Source: Chionoecetes opilio | Taxonomy: Eukaryota; Arthropoda; Malacostraca; Decapoda; Majidae | Length of the DNA stretch: 64,000 bases | Direction of reading: 5' to 3' | Assembly (NCBI GenBank): GCA_016584305.1 | Contig: JACEEZ010001253.1 | Location: 686,001 to 750,000 of the forward strand | Shown: positions 12,301 through 22,587 of the stretch, in pieces | Position numbering within the stretch: the stretch's first letter is position 1 | Layout of the letters: each line of letters begins with the position of its first letter | The notes under the pieces: model-generated | The model's database searches: none | Seen by the model: only the letters and a program-made list of their open reading frames with translations | Told to the model about the DNA's origin: nothing | Program-made: the position numbers and the translations under genes

Positions 12301-12559
12301 TGGCCACAAGGTATTGTTGAGTACTGCCAAGGGGATTGTTAGTACTTATAGTGGTAATTTACAATCTCTTTTGCTTCCGGGTGTCGGTTGCTGAGAGAAG
12401 ACTTCAACTTTTTTATTTATAAGTTGTGAATGGAGACGAATTGTGGCTTTTAGGTTTTCTCCAACGAAGACTGTAGCGGTTCATTTTTTCGAACCCCTGG
12501 ATCATCCCGCCCAGACCTAAAAATCTTTACGGGAAGAGAATACCATGTAGGGAAGAGGG

Positions 12560-13430
12560 CCCGGTTTTTTGGGGCTCATTTTGACAAAGACGATTTGGGG
12601 GCCTAAACCCTTCGTGCTCCAAGAGGGGCTGTCTCCGGACCATGGATCTAGAAAGCCTCTCGCAACCCGCTTGGGGGGTGATCGCGCTACACTCCCTTTT
12701 CTTTTCCCCTATTATCCCTTTCGAAGCGAAATGGATGTGAAGGTACCCTCTGCCACACCCCCTCGACTGCGGATGTGGATTGGCATCCCTGCTGGTTCCG
12801 TCGGCAACCGGGGGGGTTTTAGGTCTTCTCCCATCCCAAGCTATTTGGGGGTGCTGGTGTCCCCCCATTTGATCTTCAACACCGTCCCCCCTGTTAAGAG
12901 TTTGGGATCGCCTCCAACGCCCCCCGACTCATAGCTTGCGGGGTCTTGTGATTCAGGATCGCAACTTTACCATGGGCGAAGAAGCTTTCCAAAGCCCCTT
13001 TGGGTTTCCCATTGAAGCATTATGGAGACGCTATCCTTCCCTGCTTACGGATCTGCCCGCATAGGCCTAGACAGTCGGTCCATGGCTTCCCCAAAGTGCC
13101 TTTGCAAAGCTCCCCTCTCAAAAGGGGGGCTTTACCCCTCAGGCGAGCGTGCCCAGTTTTAGACCCCCTTTGACACATCAGAGTTCGGTCCTGCTTTAAG
13201 ATGGTTTTCCCAAAAAAGACGAAGGAGTTGGAACGGTGTCGTATTCCCATCGTTTTAAAAAAGGCGTCGCCTTCCAAATGTTTTATCGTTTTTACGGGGT
13301 GAAATACGTGTATTTTTTAGCTCTCAGATTATTTTACCCTTCCCGGGTGTTTCTTTTACAATTTTTAGTATTCTTGTAGGCTCTTTAAACACATGTAATT
13401 TTAAAAATTCCCCATCGTGGTCAATGCCCC
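12560..13430 (+). pseudogene. LINE reverse transcriptase thumb region, corrupted
   Basis: Fragments in shifting plus-strand frames resemble the end of a LINE RT: a TKT-containing stretch near 12.59 kb, a SYLGV segment near 12.84 kb (the usual 'FLG' position), and AYGSARIGLDS near 13.04 kb (like the 'YGSA....LD' segment after the palm). Their order and spacing fit a LINE reading towards the RNase H at 13.5 kb. Base quality is poor, so the identification rests on weak motifs. Confidence 0.4.
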
Positions 13431-13479
13431 CCTGGGAAAGGTTATTGCCAAGGGCGAGGCCGGAGGTCAGCTTTTTTTG

Positions 13480-13975
13480 GGTAGGACATGAGGTGTTTCC
13501 GGAAAGAGGGGGGCTGAGCCTGGCAAAAGCTGCAGCTAAAAGACCCGCTCTAAATTTTGCCCGTGCCGGCTACGGGCTACGTCGGCAATCCAAGATCAGT
13601 TCACAACAGTTTGGAAAAAACGTTGGATTAATAGGGCAAAAAAAACTGCGACCATCCGCCAAGTATCGAGGACTGGAGCTATGCGGTCTCTCCCCGGGGA
13701 TGGGAGACTGCCTTGGCACGATTGCGTATTGGCACACTTAATTTATGGGTTCCTCGGAGGGGGGGGCCCCCCTCCTTACTGTGATGATTGTTTGGTCCCC
13801 CTTAACTGTCGGCACTTGTGGTCGAGTGTCCCAGTTTGGGGACCCACGTGTGCAATTTTTGTCCCGGTGTCGCGGGTCGGCGGTGCTTACCCCCTCTCCC
13901 GGCATGGGAGAGAGGTGTTTCTCCCGGGACATGAAGTCCATAATTTTTTGAGAAGGCTGGCTTCTCAACAAGTTT
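13480..13975 (+). pseudogene. LINE RNase H C-terminal part and zinc-knuckle-like end
   Basis: The plus strand here is a degraded copy of the protein end encoded at 31972-32623 (minus). Matching pieces include the LAKAAAKRPAL segment after the last RNase H catalytic region, YCDDCLVPL, the CP...LGD-like region (read in a shifted frame) and the FSPGHE...E end. Frame changes every 50-100 bases coincide with homopolymers. The 3' UTR follows (13976-14157), AT-rich, ending in ATCA repeats. Confidence 0.65.
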
Positions 13976-14157
13976 TGATGTTTTTTAAAATTAATTATGA
14001 TTGTTTTTTTGTATCTTGTTTTTATGTATTTTGTAATTTTCAATATTTTTATTCTATCTTAAATTTTTTTTTTTGGGTTTACTTTACATGTATCTTTTGT
14101 AAGCGCGTCAAAACCCCCCAGGCGGGCCTTAAAACTATAATCAATCAATCAACAAAA

Positions 14158-14169
14158 CACTTTAAGATA
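14158..14169. repeat. Right target-site duplication of LINE 8459-14157
   Basis: CACTTTAAGATA directly follows the ATCA-repeat tail and A-run of the LINE and pairs with 8447-8458. Confidence 0.65.
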
Positions 14170-14507
14170 GGAAGGGGGGGGAGAATAACCCAAGTGTAGG
14201 CGCGTAGGATCGAAACGAGGACATCAACGGGTCACACTTACTGTCTTCCCGCCCTTTTCACTTCCCCCCTGCCTGGCGTGACAAAGTCCTTTACGTCCAC
14301 AAAAACAGTTTAAAAGGCAGAAGACAAAATTGGCAAATGCACATGTCTCTAACCACACCCAAAAAATGTGGCATAAACAAACTTTCAAACCCTGAGGCAA
14401 GGTGGGTGAGTTTTCCCGCGGGCGGGTTGGCACGCCGGGCTTTTTCAGTCTTTCACTATTTCCCTTCAGGAAGCCCCCTTCGGAGAGTGTAGGCTCTATT
14501 GCTGCCC

Positions 14508-14757
14508 CCAGGTATACCGGTCCCCACTAGGCCCCCCCTTTTGCAGTTTCAATAAGGGGAAGGAGACAAAAGCCGTAAACTTGATGCGGTTTAAAACTAG
14601 TGAGAAACCGCGATTTTTAACGGGGAGTCGACCCGGTACACTGACGTTGGCAGGGACAAACTCGCGGGAGGGCGCCATTTCGCTTGAGTTTCCAATTAGG
14701 TTTAACATATTCCTTAAAAAGCCTTTAATGCTAAAAACTCACAATATGTGCAAAAAC
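14508..14757 (-). repeat. Candidate 5' LTR of the Gypsy element
   Basis: This is the second copy of the block at 1930-2185, in the same orientation. Read on the minus strand, the sequence immediately inside the block begins TGGGGGCAGCAATAG. A start with TGG is what a tRNA primer-binding site next to a 5' LTR would show. The copy has extra homopolymer bases relative to the left copy, so identity cannot be measured reliably. Confidence 0.45.
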
Positions 14758-15995
14758 CCCGCACAATGGTGGGGGCCGTTTTTTTTATTACGGTGTTGGA
14801 AAATTTTGTTATTATAGAAGAAAGGTTACCTTTAATGGGGAAAGATATCTCGATTTTTCTGTTTTACAATTTAGAGGATCTTTGACAAGGCAAAATCTGA
14901 GACTTCATGCAAGCGGTGCACCGTTCATTGGGGGGCAAAAGAAGGAGGGTTAGGAAAAATTTTGCCATAAAAAAATTTCAAAGGGCCCGCAAACAGCCCT
15001 GACTTAAATCCCCTCAAATCTTTTGGGGCCCAAGCCTCTAATGAAAAGGAAAGTGAGGAGACGGACACAAGTTTATACTAAAATCAAGGCAGCTTCCTAG
15101 ACATGTGGCACAACTAGGGGAAGACATTTTACACACATTGGCTGACTTCTTCGCAAAAAGGTTACCAAGCAATCAAGAGGAAGGCAACAAACAAAATATT
15201 TGTTTGTGGGGAAAAGGGTTTCGGGACATTTTGGGTTAGATTGATGTGTTTTGAGATTATCCCAACTAGTCCCAAACAGGTCATCGTGGGGAAAAGCTTT
15301 TTGAGCAGGAAGAGGGCCCGAAGACATGCCCAGACATTCTGAGGGTTCAACCCCTTGATCCCAAGATGTTCCCATCACTGAAGACAATCTTTTCAGGGAG
15401 CTCTTTCTTCCCGGTCAGTAGCCCCCAGTTGTGAGGGATATTTAGTGTTTTCGCGACTACATACTTTGGGTAGGCACACCCGGGCCAGGAAAGGTCAATG
15501 ATTTGGGAGTGTGCAATCGAGAGAAGTTTGGGTTTGGGAAGCCTTTATTATGCCCCAAACGATTGAACATTGCGACCCAAAATCAAGACGCCACACCCCG
15601 ATTCTTCCCCCAGGAAAAAAAAATGAATTTTTTTAGTCTGTCTTTTCAAAAATAGTTTTATAAATAACACGGCTTTGATTGATCACATTTTAATAAAGAG
15701 AGGTTTGGTTTGATATTTCTTTAAAAGTGTTGTTTGCATCTTTTTATGAGCAGAACGGAGAAAGAGAAAAAAACAGGATGAGGATTGTGACAGATAATGA
15801 GAACCCAAAAAATTTTGGAGAGGTGAAGAGGGAGTATTGGAATAGGCACAGATACAAGTTTAAAACAGATTTGTCACAAGTTTACAACTCAGATTATACT
15901 TTTTTTTTCATGTTGCGAAAGTTGCCTAAGACCTGACTGGAACATTTTTGTAGAGCACAGTGCTTCACATGTTATATTCATTTGACTCTAAATAA
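14758..15995. other. Unassigned, partly poor-quality sequence
   Basis: I recognise no gene. The left part still shows inflated homopolymers (for example around 14.98-15.02 kb). From about 15.7 kb the texture becomes normal and AT-rich. Frames of 60-95 codons have no motifs. Confidence 0.4.
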
Positions 15996-16049
15996 ACTTG
16001 AAAATTATCCAGTGAAAATCTAAACTTTTGTGGGCTGGGCTAAGCCCCC

Positions 16050-17230
16050 AATGTCTCAAGATCCTACGCCCCTGATCACAAGGATTATATCATTCCCTGC
16101 TGACCTGCCCGCCAGGGTGGCGCGGTTGGTAGAGTTACTGGCTAGAGTTTGCAGAGTCTCTGCGTATTCGGTCAGCGGTTCGAGTCCACCAAGTTCGTCC
16201 TGGCGTGGTGGCGCTTTGTATAGTCAATAACCTAGTAGTTGGTACTTGCAAAGTGTCTAGATAGGATCAAAGTATCTTATCTTATCCCTGCTGACCTCCT
16301 GATAGGTACATCAACAATGAGGGTAGAATACATTGAAGTTTGTCCACACCTACAAGGGATTAGGTATTGTGGAACATTTATACCTGAAATAAAAAATGCT
16401 TCACCAATGCTTACATTTTGTACTGTAACAGTGCAAGCTCCTGAGATTTACATTAATGCAATAAACAGCGTGCCCGAGCGGCCATTAGAGGTTACAGCTC
16501 ACAGTGAAAAACGTTTTCAAACAACTACCATTTGGAATAGCAGGTGCACCACTAGCATTTCAATATTTGATAAACACTGTTTTCTCGGAATTACTAGGAG
16601 AATCACATTTTGCTTTCCTGGACGACATTGTTATATGTACCCCTGATATGAATTATCACCTACGAACACTGGACAGGGTACTTTCTAAACTTAAAGATGC
16701 AATTTTGAAGGTTAATCTAACCAAATGTTCCTTCATGAAGAAACAAATTTCTTTCTTGGGTCATGTTTTGGATGCCAATGGGCTACATACTATCACGTTT
16801 AAAGTAGATGTAGTGATGGATTTTTCCAACAGCTAAAAATGTCAAAACACTTAGAAATGTTTTGGGCCTCAGTCGTTTTTACAGGCAATTTATCATGAAT
16901 TACTCACGAATTGCAAGTCCACTAACACATCTATTGAAGAAAGATGTTGAATTTTCTTGGGGAGCTCCACAGGAACAGGCATTTAGTAAATTAAAAGCAT
17001 TGTTGTGTGATGCCTCAGTCCTTGCTTACCCAGATTATACACGTCAATTTACACTGTTCAGTGCTGCATCAGATGTAGGCCTTGGTGCTGTTCAGATGCA
17101 GATAGATGAGAGAGGTAAATGGCGCGCATTGACTTTTGCCAGTAGAACTCTCAATCCCGCAGAGCGTAACTATTCAACTATAGGGGATTCTACGTTCCTG
17201 GCCACGGTGAGCAGTAAGGCCAATCCCTGA
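16050..17230 (+). pseudogene. Second Gypsy pol remnant (RT to RNase H)
   Basis: Plus-strand fragments encode a different Gypsy pol from the one at 2.4-7.4 kb. It starts with a linker segment near 16.08 kb that continues after the SINE at 16107-16285. RT follows, with FLDDIVI (the catalytic Y/F-x-D-D box) near 16.62 kb and QISFLGHVLDANGL near 16.75 kb. After a shift near 16.84 kb come the LGLSRFYRQF and SPLTHLLKKD segments and the start of RNase H. The first RNase H motif reads FSAASDVGLG, where a TDAS-type sequence is expected, so the catalytic D is replaced. The copy ends abruptly at about 17.23 kb. It is a dead fragment. Confidence 0.8.
16107..16285 (+). mobile_element. SINE-A copy 1 (tRNA-derived), 12-bp TSD
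   Basis: The head contains an A-box-like GGTGGCGCGGTTGGTAGAG and a B-box GGTTCGAGTCC with tRNA spacing. A body shared with 38908-39079 follows (CCAAGTTCGTCCTGGCGTGG), then a TATCT-repeat tail. The target-site duplication CCCTGCTGACCT lies at 16095-16106 and 16286-16297. Removing the SINE rejoins the reading frame of the Gypsy remnant, so the SINE is younger. Confidence 0.85.
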
Positions 17231-17288
17231 AATAGGTTCGTGAAATCCCCCTCCCTGTAAAAACCTAGCTTAGCCACAAACACAATAA

Positions 17289-18104
17289 AGGCTGGTTCAC
17301 ACTGAGGTTTTTCCGGCATTTTTTGTCGACAGAGAAGTCGGTCTCTTGCGGGCTAGTGCGGAGATTACGTTCACACACACAATTAGTTTCGGTCGACAAA
17401 TCTTCTTCTTTTTCTTGTGACCTTTTCTGCTTAATATCGCCAAAGACACTCTACGTTGTATTGTCTTTGGTATCGCTTTGTAGGTCGTCTGTCAAGCTCA
17501 TGCTGACGACCAGGGTCGTCCCTGACTTCCCGTGCCTGACCTGCAGGGTCAGGGGTCACGTTGCGCTACAGGGGCTAGGGGCTAGGGGCTGGCTTGTGTG
17601 TATTTGGCGCGCGAAAGATAAGTTTTCGCGCACTTTATTATGAAGTAGTATTGATAGTTTCATATTTTCCTTGGTATCATCTACTAAATCAAACCCCACG
17701 TCTAACCTAACATAATCTGATTTAAACTAACAACCGTTTATGGCTAGCTAAAATGGAAAATTTTCGGTATTATATGTATCGCCATTGGCATGGGAAATTG
17801 GGAAAATTGGGATTCAAATTAAGGATGAAAGATCTGCACAATTATGTAAATTAAATTTGTTAGTATTTAGTGCCCAATACCGAAATTATACCAATAATTG
17901 GGGTGAGTGGGGAAGAGGAACGTGCTGGCTTCTGCGTTTATTTGAATTTGGCGCGCGAAATTTTCGGCAAGTCGGTCGATAAAAGACCGAGTGAGCGGTG
18001 TGTGATTTTTTTTAAAAACCTATTGCGATCATGACACCAGCCCCAGACCCAGACCGACTTCTCTGTCGACAAAATGCCGAAAAAACCTCATTGTGAACCA
18101 CCCT
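17289..18104. mobile_element. MITE-1, 816 bp, TAA target-site duplication
   Basis: Terminal inverted repeats of about 55 bp: the left begins AGGCTGGTTCACACTGAGG (17289) and the right, read in reverse, begins AGGGTGGTTCACAATGAGG (18104). Both run through GTCGACAGAGAAGTCGGTCT. TAA flanks both ends (17286-17288, 18105-18107). There is no transposase frame. The 3-bp TWA duplication and GGTTCACA-like ends suggest a PIF/Harbinger-type non-autonomous element. Confidence 0.8.
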
Positions 18105-18329
18105 TAAGAAGTAGAGGCCGGGGGCGTGGGAACCGAGCCTCCGACCCGGTTTTGCCGGGGGACCCGACCACACAGACCCCTCCAATGCCGACGCAGGGAG
18201 GGGGGGTTCTGCCTATGACGAGTTTTGGACAAATATGGACCTTGGGAATCCCGCACTCTAAATCAAGTGGAAGTGGTGGCCGGGGCGGAGCAGAGGCGGC
18301 GCCTGTCCGTCGAATCACTCCTGGGATAA

Positions 18330-19115
18330 ATCTCCGGAAGGTTTTTCGTGTGAGCTCGTGGAACGTCCTGAGCCCTCAGACGATCATCGACTACCTATCC
18401 TATCGGGCGAGTTCAGTAGGCTGATGGTGGATATAGTGGAGCTCTTTGAGATGAGAAGGCCTGGCAGTGCCGAGACTAGCAGGGGGGGTTACACCTACTA
18501 CTGGTCCGGCATGAGCAATGGTCACCGTGTCCGGGGAGTAGTTATAGGCATCTCCAGCAAACTGCAGCTGTTTATTATTGAGGTTACTCCGGTTGATGAG
18601 CGTATAATGCGGGTGAGGATGAAACACACTCTGGGTTTCATGTCTCTTGTTGCAGTGTACGCTCCTACCGGGGTATGTGAAACTGAAGAGAAGGAGATGT
18701 TCTACGCCAAACTCGACTCTGTATTAGACCAGTGTCCTCCTCGGGAAACACTCATCGTCTTGGGCGACTTCAATGCTAATACTGGCACCGTGTTAGATAG
18801 CTATGAGTTATGTGTTGGTTCCCATGGCTCCGGTACCAGAAACATTAACAGTTCTTACCCTCTGAATTTTGCAAGGTCCAGAAGGTTGAGAATTGCAGGT
18901 TCTTGGTATCAGAGACCAGAGCTGCACCGCTGGACATTGTATAGTAATGCCGGAGGGATAGCTAATGAGATCAACCACATCCTCGTTAGTACTCGTTGGA
19001 GGAGCCGCCAGAACTTCAGGGTTTGCCGGAGTGCTGAGTTCCTTGCAGCTGATCACAGACTTGTTGTTGCTACACTTAAGCTTCATGTCAAGTCCAGAAG
19101 AATCGACAGGCGATA
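18330..19115 (+). pseudogene. RTE1 apurinic-like endonuclease domain
   Basis: This domain nicks the target DNA for target-primed reverse transcription. It starts at VSSWNVLS (near 18348, the usual 'G/S-T/S-W-N' motif), shifts frame near 18.4 kb, and continues to GGYTYYWSG, VAVYAPTG, LGDFNANTG (metal/phosphate site), NHILVSTRWR and ADHRLVVATL (catalytic D-H). The family matches proteins often labelled 'craniofacial development protein 2-like' in databases, which are RTE-type endonucleases. One early frameshift and the missing RT fingers make it non-functional. Confidence 0.85.
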
Positions 19116-20091
19116 CATGCAGCCTATGTTGATTTCATTGATCTCTTGATCTTTTGCGACTTCGCGGGATTCCTGCAAAGACTATTGGTTTGATGACTGG
19201 TCTGGACTCTGGGACTGAGAGTTCTGTGAAGTGTGGGTGAGGTGTATCCAGCTTATTCCTGTGAATACAAGAGTGAGGCAAGGCTTTTCAACACTTGTAT
19301 GGACTGGGTATTGGGCAAAGTTGTATATCAAAGTGATTGTGGAGCATCTCTCGGCAACACCAATATCACTGATCTTGTTTTTGACGCAGATGTAATAATC
19401 TTTGCTGAGTCGCTGGAGGTCCTGGTGATGACTCTCGAGACGCTGCACGAGGAGGCAAAGCCTTTGGGACTTTAGGTCTCCTGGCTCAAGACCAAGGTCA
19501 AGGTGTTTGGAGGCTTACTAGATAAAACAGTACAGTCTGTTCATGCGTAAGGCGAGGACATTGAGATCTTGGACAGTTTTACATACCTTGGTAACGCAGT
19601 CCATAATGATGGTAGGTCACGTCAGAAGTCTTACAGGGGATTGGCATAACCCACGGTGTTATGGACTCGCTCAGCACGAGTATTTGGCGTTGTCGGTACC
19701 TGTACAGGAGGACAAAGATCCGGTTCTTCAAGTCGCTTGTGATATCTGTCATACTCGATGGTTGTGAGACATGGACACTAAATAACGATTTGAAAAGGCG
19801 AATCGATGCCTTTGGTAATAAGTTTCTTCGCAGAATCATGGGGTATCGCTGGGATGATTACGTGTCAAATCTGCGATTACACCGTGAGACTGAATCAAGG
19901 CCTATTACCTGTATAGTCCGTCAGCGCCAACTTCGGCTATATGGCCTTGTGGCACGCTACCCTGAAACCGATCCTTCCTATCGGGGGACTCGGAAGATGG
20001 CATGGGGACTCGCGCGTGGTGACCCCCGGGAGTGGCGTCGCAGGGTGGGCAAGGCGTCGCGCCCCCGGGCGTATGCCCCTAATGATTGATC
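19116..20091 (+). pseudogene. RTE1 copy A reverse transcriptase remnant
   Basis: Several plus-strand frames carry the RT palm onwards: GVRQG-like region with a deletion, DLVF followed by a disrupted catalytic box (DAD in place of ADD), ETWTLN, NKFLRRIMGYRWDDYVSN, RQRQLRLYG, ending at the PAYAPND-equivalent. There are multiple shifts and stops. The catalytic FADD box is destroyed. Confidence 0.85.
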
Positions 20092-21848
20092 ATGTGCCAC
20101 AATGATCTCTTAATATCCCACATATCAATTTCAAAGATTTATTATACATACAATTTACGAAATTAATTAATATGTACAGCCATAACCTACCCCCCTAATG
20201 ACAATAAGTTAACTTTTGTTGTATTTCTAACAATATAACTATAATATATAATAATATAATTAAACACATTATAACTATAATATAATAACACGGATCATGT
20301 AAGAATAAATATGTTTTAACTTACCTTCAAAGTTATGTTACACCGTGACTGCTATCTAATCGCGAATGGCGCCTAGATGGTCCGTGAAATTATTTAACCC
20401 AGCGGATACCAATAACCCATGACTACCAATACGCAATATTAAATGTATGTCCCTGTCTTTCCTATCTGCTGTTTTAATCAGGGCTGACCCTAAATTCTAC
20501 AATACTTTTAATAATACTTTAAATAATACGTCTCTTTTTAGAAAGGGAAACAGTGGTGTCACAAATTGTGTTGGAGATGGGAAGTGGTGTCTCTTTCTGA
20601 GTTGGTTCGGGGTTGTACAGAGCTGCAGCTGCTACATGGAATGCATGGAACCTTTCGTTTGGATAATGGTGAACCTTCATCAACATCAAGCGAGCTAAGT
20701 ATCCCTCAAAATGTTTCCTTCTATTACCACACAGTGGGACTTTGTTTTTTCCCTCCCGTCAGAGCCTTTAATTGATATTGGTATGAGCTTTTGTGCTTGG
20801 GTCAACAAAATTTACTGAATGGTCAACTGTTGAATATGTGTAACCCTCTCCGTTCAAGCAGTTGTACGCCCTCCAACTATCAGAAATTATGGTTATTCCA
20901 GACTCGATCTTATCTTTGAATACAATTATTTCAAGTAGGGTTACGCTGTCCCGCGTCTCGACCGGATGATGGGTGACGTGGCAATTACATGATAAATAGT
21001 TTAAAGATTAATATCGTTCCCTGTATGATTATTATGAAATACATACGTATGCATAAGAGGGTACCCGTCACATTTGACAAACATCACTTAAATATTCTTT
21101 GATATCCATGAATTTTTTACAGTAAGTTAGGTCTGAAAAAAACACATTACACACCATTTATCTAAGCGTTGTGGTAATTTCCTATATTTTACGATTTTTT
21201 GTTAGTTTTTTTTCGAAATCGGTTGGGTTAAACACATACTGTACAATATAATTGATACATTCTCTTTGTGTCATATGAAAGAACTCCTTGGTAGTTATGA
21301 TGAACAATAGCAGAATGTTGATTGGATAGCTTTTTTTATAGTCATGAGCTATTTTCTCCATATTATGAAAAAAGTAATACCGTGCCTGGTTTTCATTTGT
21401 TCATTGAAATTTTATTTCTCAGTTTTTCTTAAAGTCGCTGTTACAGTGTATTTATCTACCCTTTATGTGCTACTTCTGCAAAAATAATTGAAGTTGATGT
21501 ACTATTGGCCAATCTTTGTTAATTTGTGTAGGGTACTGTCGACGAAAACCAATCTTTAGAAAATGCCATCTAAAGATTGAAAACACTTAATCCAAGGAAG
21601 ATTACGTCACAGCCAAACACTTTTTCGACAAAAAATGTGCTTCTTTTACTGTACATTTTAAATATGTTCAGGCATTTCTAAATAATTGCTATTTTTTATA
21701 GCATTTATATGATTAACAATTGGTTACATATGCATTCCAACGCTCAGCAGCCATTCTATATTTGCAAACTTTTCCACTCAACCCATGAGGTAGTTTGCTA
21801 TGTGTGTTTTATTTTTGTTCGGAGTTTCCCCTATATGCTTAGTCTCTC
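20092..21848. other. AT-rich non-coding stretch
   Basis: I see no gene or named repeat. A small hairpin (AATCTTTAGA...TCTAAAGATT) lies near 21.55 kb. The stretch is probably intronic if the dynein gene continues leftward. Confidence 0.4.
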
Positions 21849-22344
21849 TTTTTTTTTTACGTTGGAGCCTATAGCCCCTGTAGGCTATTATTATTTTTAT
21901 ATTATATTTTTCTTATATACATTTTTATATTATTATATTATTATTTCTTGAGGGCTCATGTGGTTGGCCCTGCACATTATGGAGGACTGTGATGGTTGGC
22001 CCTCGTCCTTGGTGGCGCAGGTTAGATTTTTATAATGACACCTGTGATGGTTTTCTGTTATGGTTTGACCTGAGGCTCATGCTGCCACCTTGTGTTACCT
22101 TCGCCGCACTTGTAGTCGCAGTTGAAATAATAGGAATGCAGCATGCGGGCGTCTTCGGCCACTCGACGATGGATTTTACAGTTGTTCCTTACTGGGACTT
22201 GAACTCGGGACCTTGTGCTTACCTACCTGGCTCTTGTAGACCACGTTAAAGAAGATCAAAAGGAGTTTTCCCCGGTAGGATTCGAACTCAGGACATCGAG
22301 CTCACCACTCTTAAGACGCTAACCACTCGTCCACCACCTCCTCC
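21849..22344 (-). mobile_element. SINE-B copy 1 with two tRNA-like heads
   Basis: Read on the minus strand, an A-box-like GGACGAGTGGTTAGCG and B-box GAGTTCGAATC (22278-22288) are followed by a second B-box-like GAGTTCAAGTCC (22196-22207). Then comes a body shared with 43046-43408 and an A-rich 3' end (T-run 21849-21858 on the plus strand). No acceptor stem pairs, so these are SINE heads and not tRNA genes. Confidence 0.75.
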
Positions 22345-22587
22345 ATGTTCTTGGACGCCTGGATTTCGAAATACGCTTGTCACCCCACACATCACACTTC
22401 AGATGTTCTACAATCTTGTCAAAATCTGAGTTCTTGGGCAGTAGCCTCCTCCGTCCCTCCTGTTGTGCGCTGCCTGTTCCAGTAGTCTCGTACCGTTATA
22501 ATTTACATACTTTAAAAAAAATGTAAAGAAAGAAAATATAACGTCATATAGCAACACTATGGCAGCTGAGCAAGGTAGATCCTTTTA

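Larger units (their letters stand above)
8459..14157 (+). mobile_element. Near-full-length LINE (RNase H-bearing), interior badly sequenced
   Basis: The left boundary is a GC-rich 5' region (8459-9060). The right boundary is a 3' UTR ending in ATAATCAATCAATCAAC. A 12-bp target-site duplication flanks the whole. The 3' 680 bp match the minus-strand LINE fragment at 31787-32623, which ends in the same ATCA-repeat tail. RNase H and RT remnants are visible from 12.56 kb on. The interior 9.1-12.3 kb is dominated by artificial homopolymers and cannot be translated. A length of about 5.7 kb suits a two-ORF LINE of the I/Jockey group. The 5' completeness is inferred from the GC-rich leader, not proven. 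Confidence 0.6.
1930..14757 (-). mobile_element. Decayed Ty3/Gypsy LTR retrotransposon, split by a LINE
   Basis: On the minus strand the order is leader, gag (zinc knuckle), protease, reverse transcriptase, RNase H, integrase (zinc domain, DDE core, GPY/F). RT before integrase is the Ty3/Gypsy order. No envelope frame is seen. Pol is broken by several frameshifts and at least one in-frame stop, so this copy cannot make a full polyprotein. A LINE of about 5.7 kb (8459-14157) is inserted in the untranslated leader, pushing the candidate 5' LTR to 14.5 kb. Without that insertion the element is about 7.1 kb, a normal Gypsy size. Confidence 0.75.
18110..20091 (+). mobile_element. RTE1 LINE copy A, internally deleted
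   Basis: RTE-clade LINE on the plus strand. A 5' region (from just after MITE-1) and an endonuclease domain (to about 19.11 kb) are joined directly to the RT palm/thumb region. The linker and RT fingers found in copies C, D and E are missing. The 3' end PPAYAPND-like coding sequence runs into ATGATTGAT, as in the other copies. The deletion joint lies near 19.11 kb inside AATCGACAGG. Confidence 0.85.

Noticed and set aside
22260..22344. tRNA gene on the minus strand
   Set aside because: A and B boxes are present but the acceptor stem does not pair and the sequence continues into a repeated body shared with 43046-43408. It is a SINE head. The same applies at 16107, 29711 and 38908.
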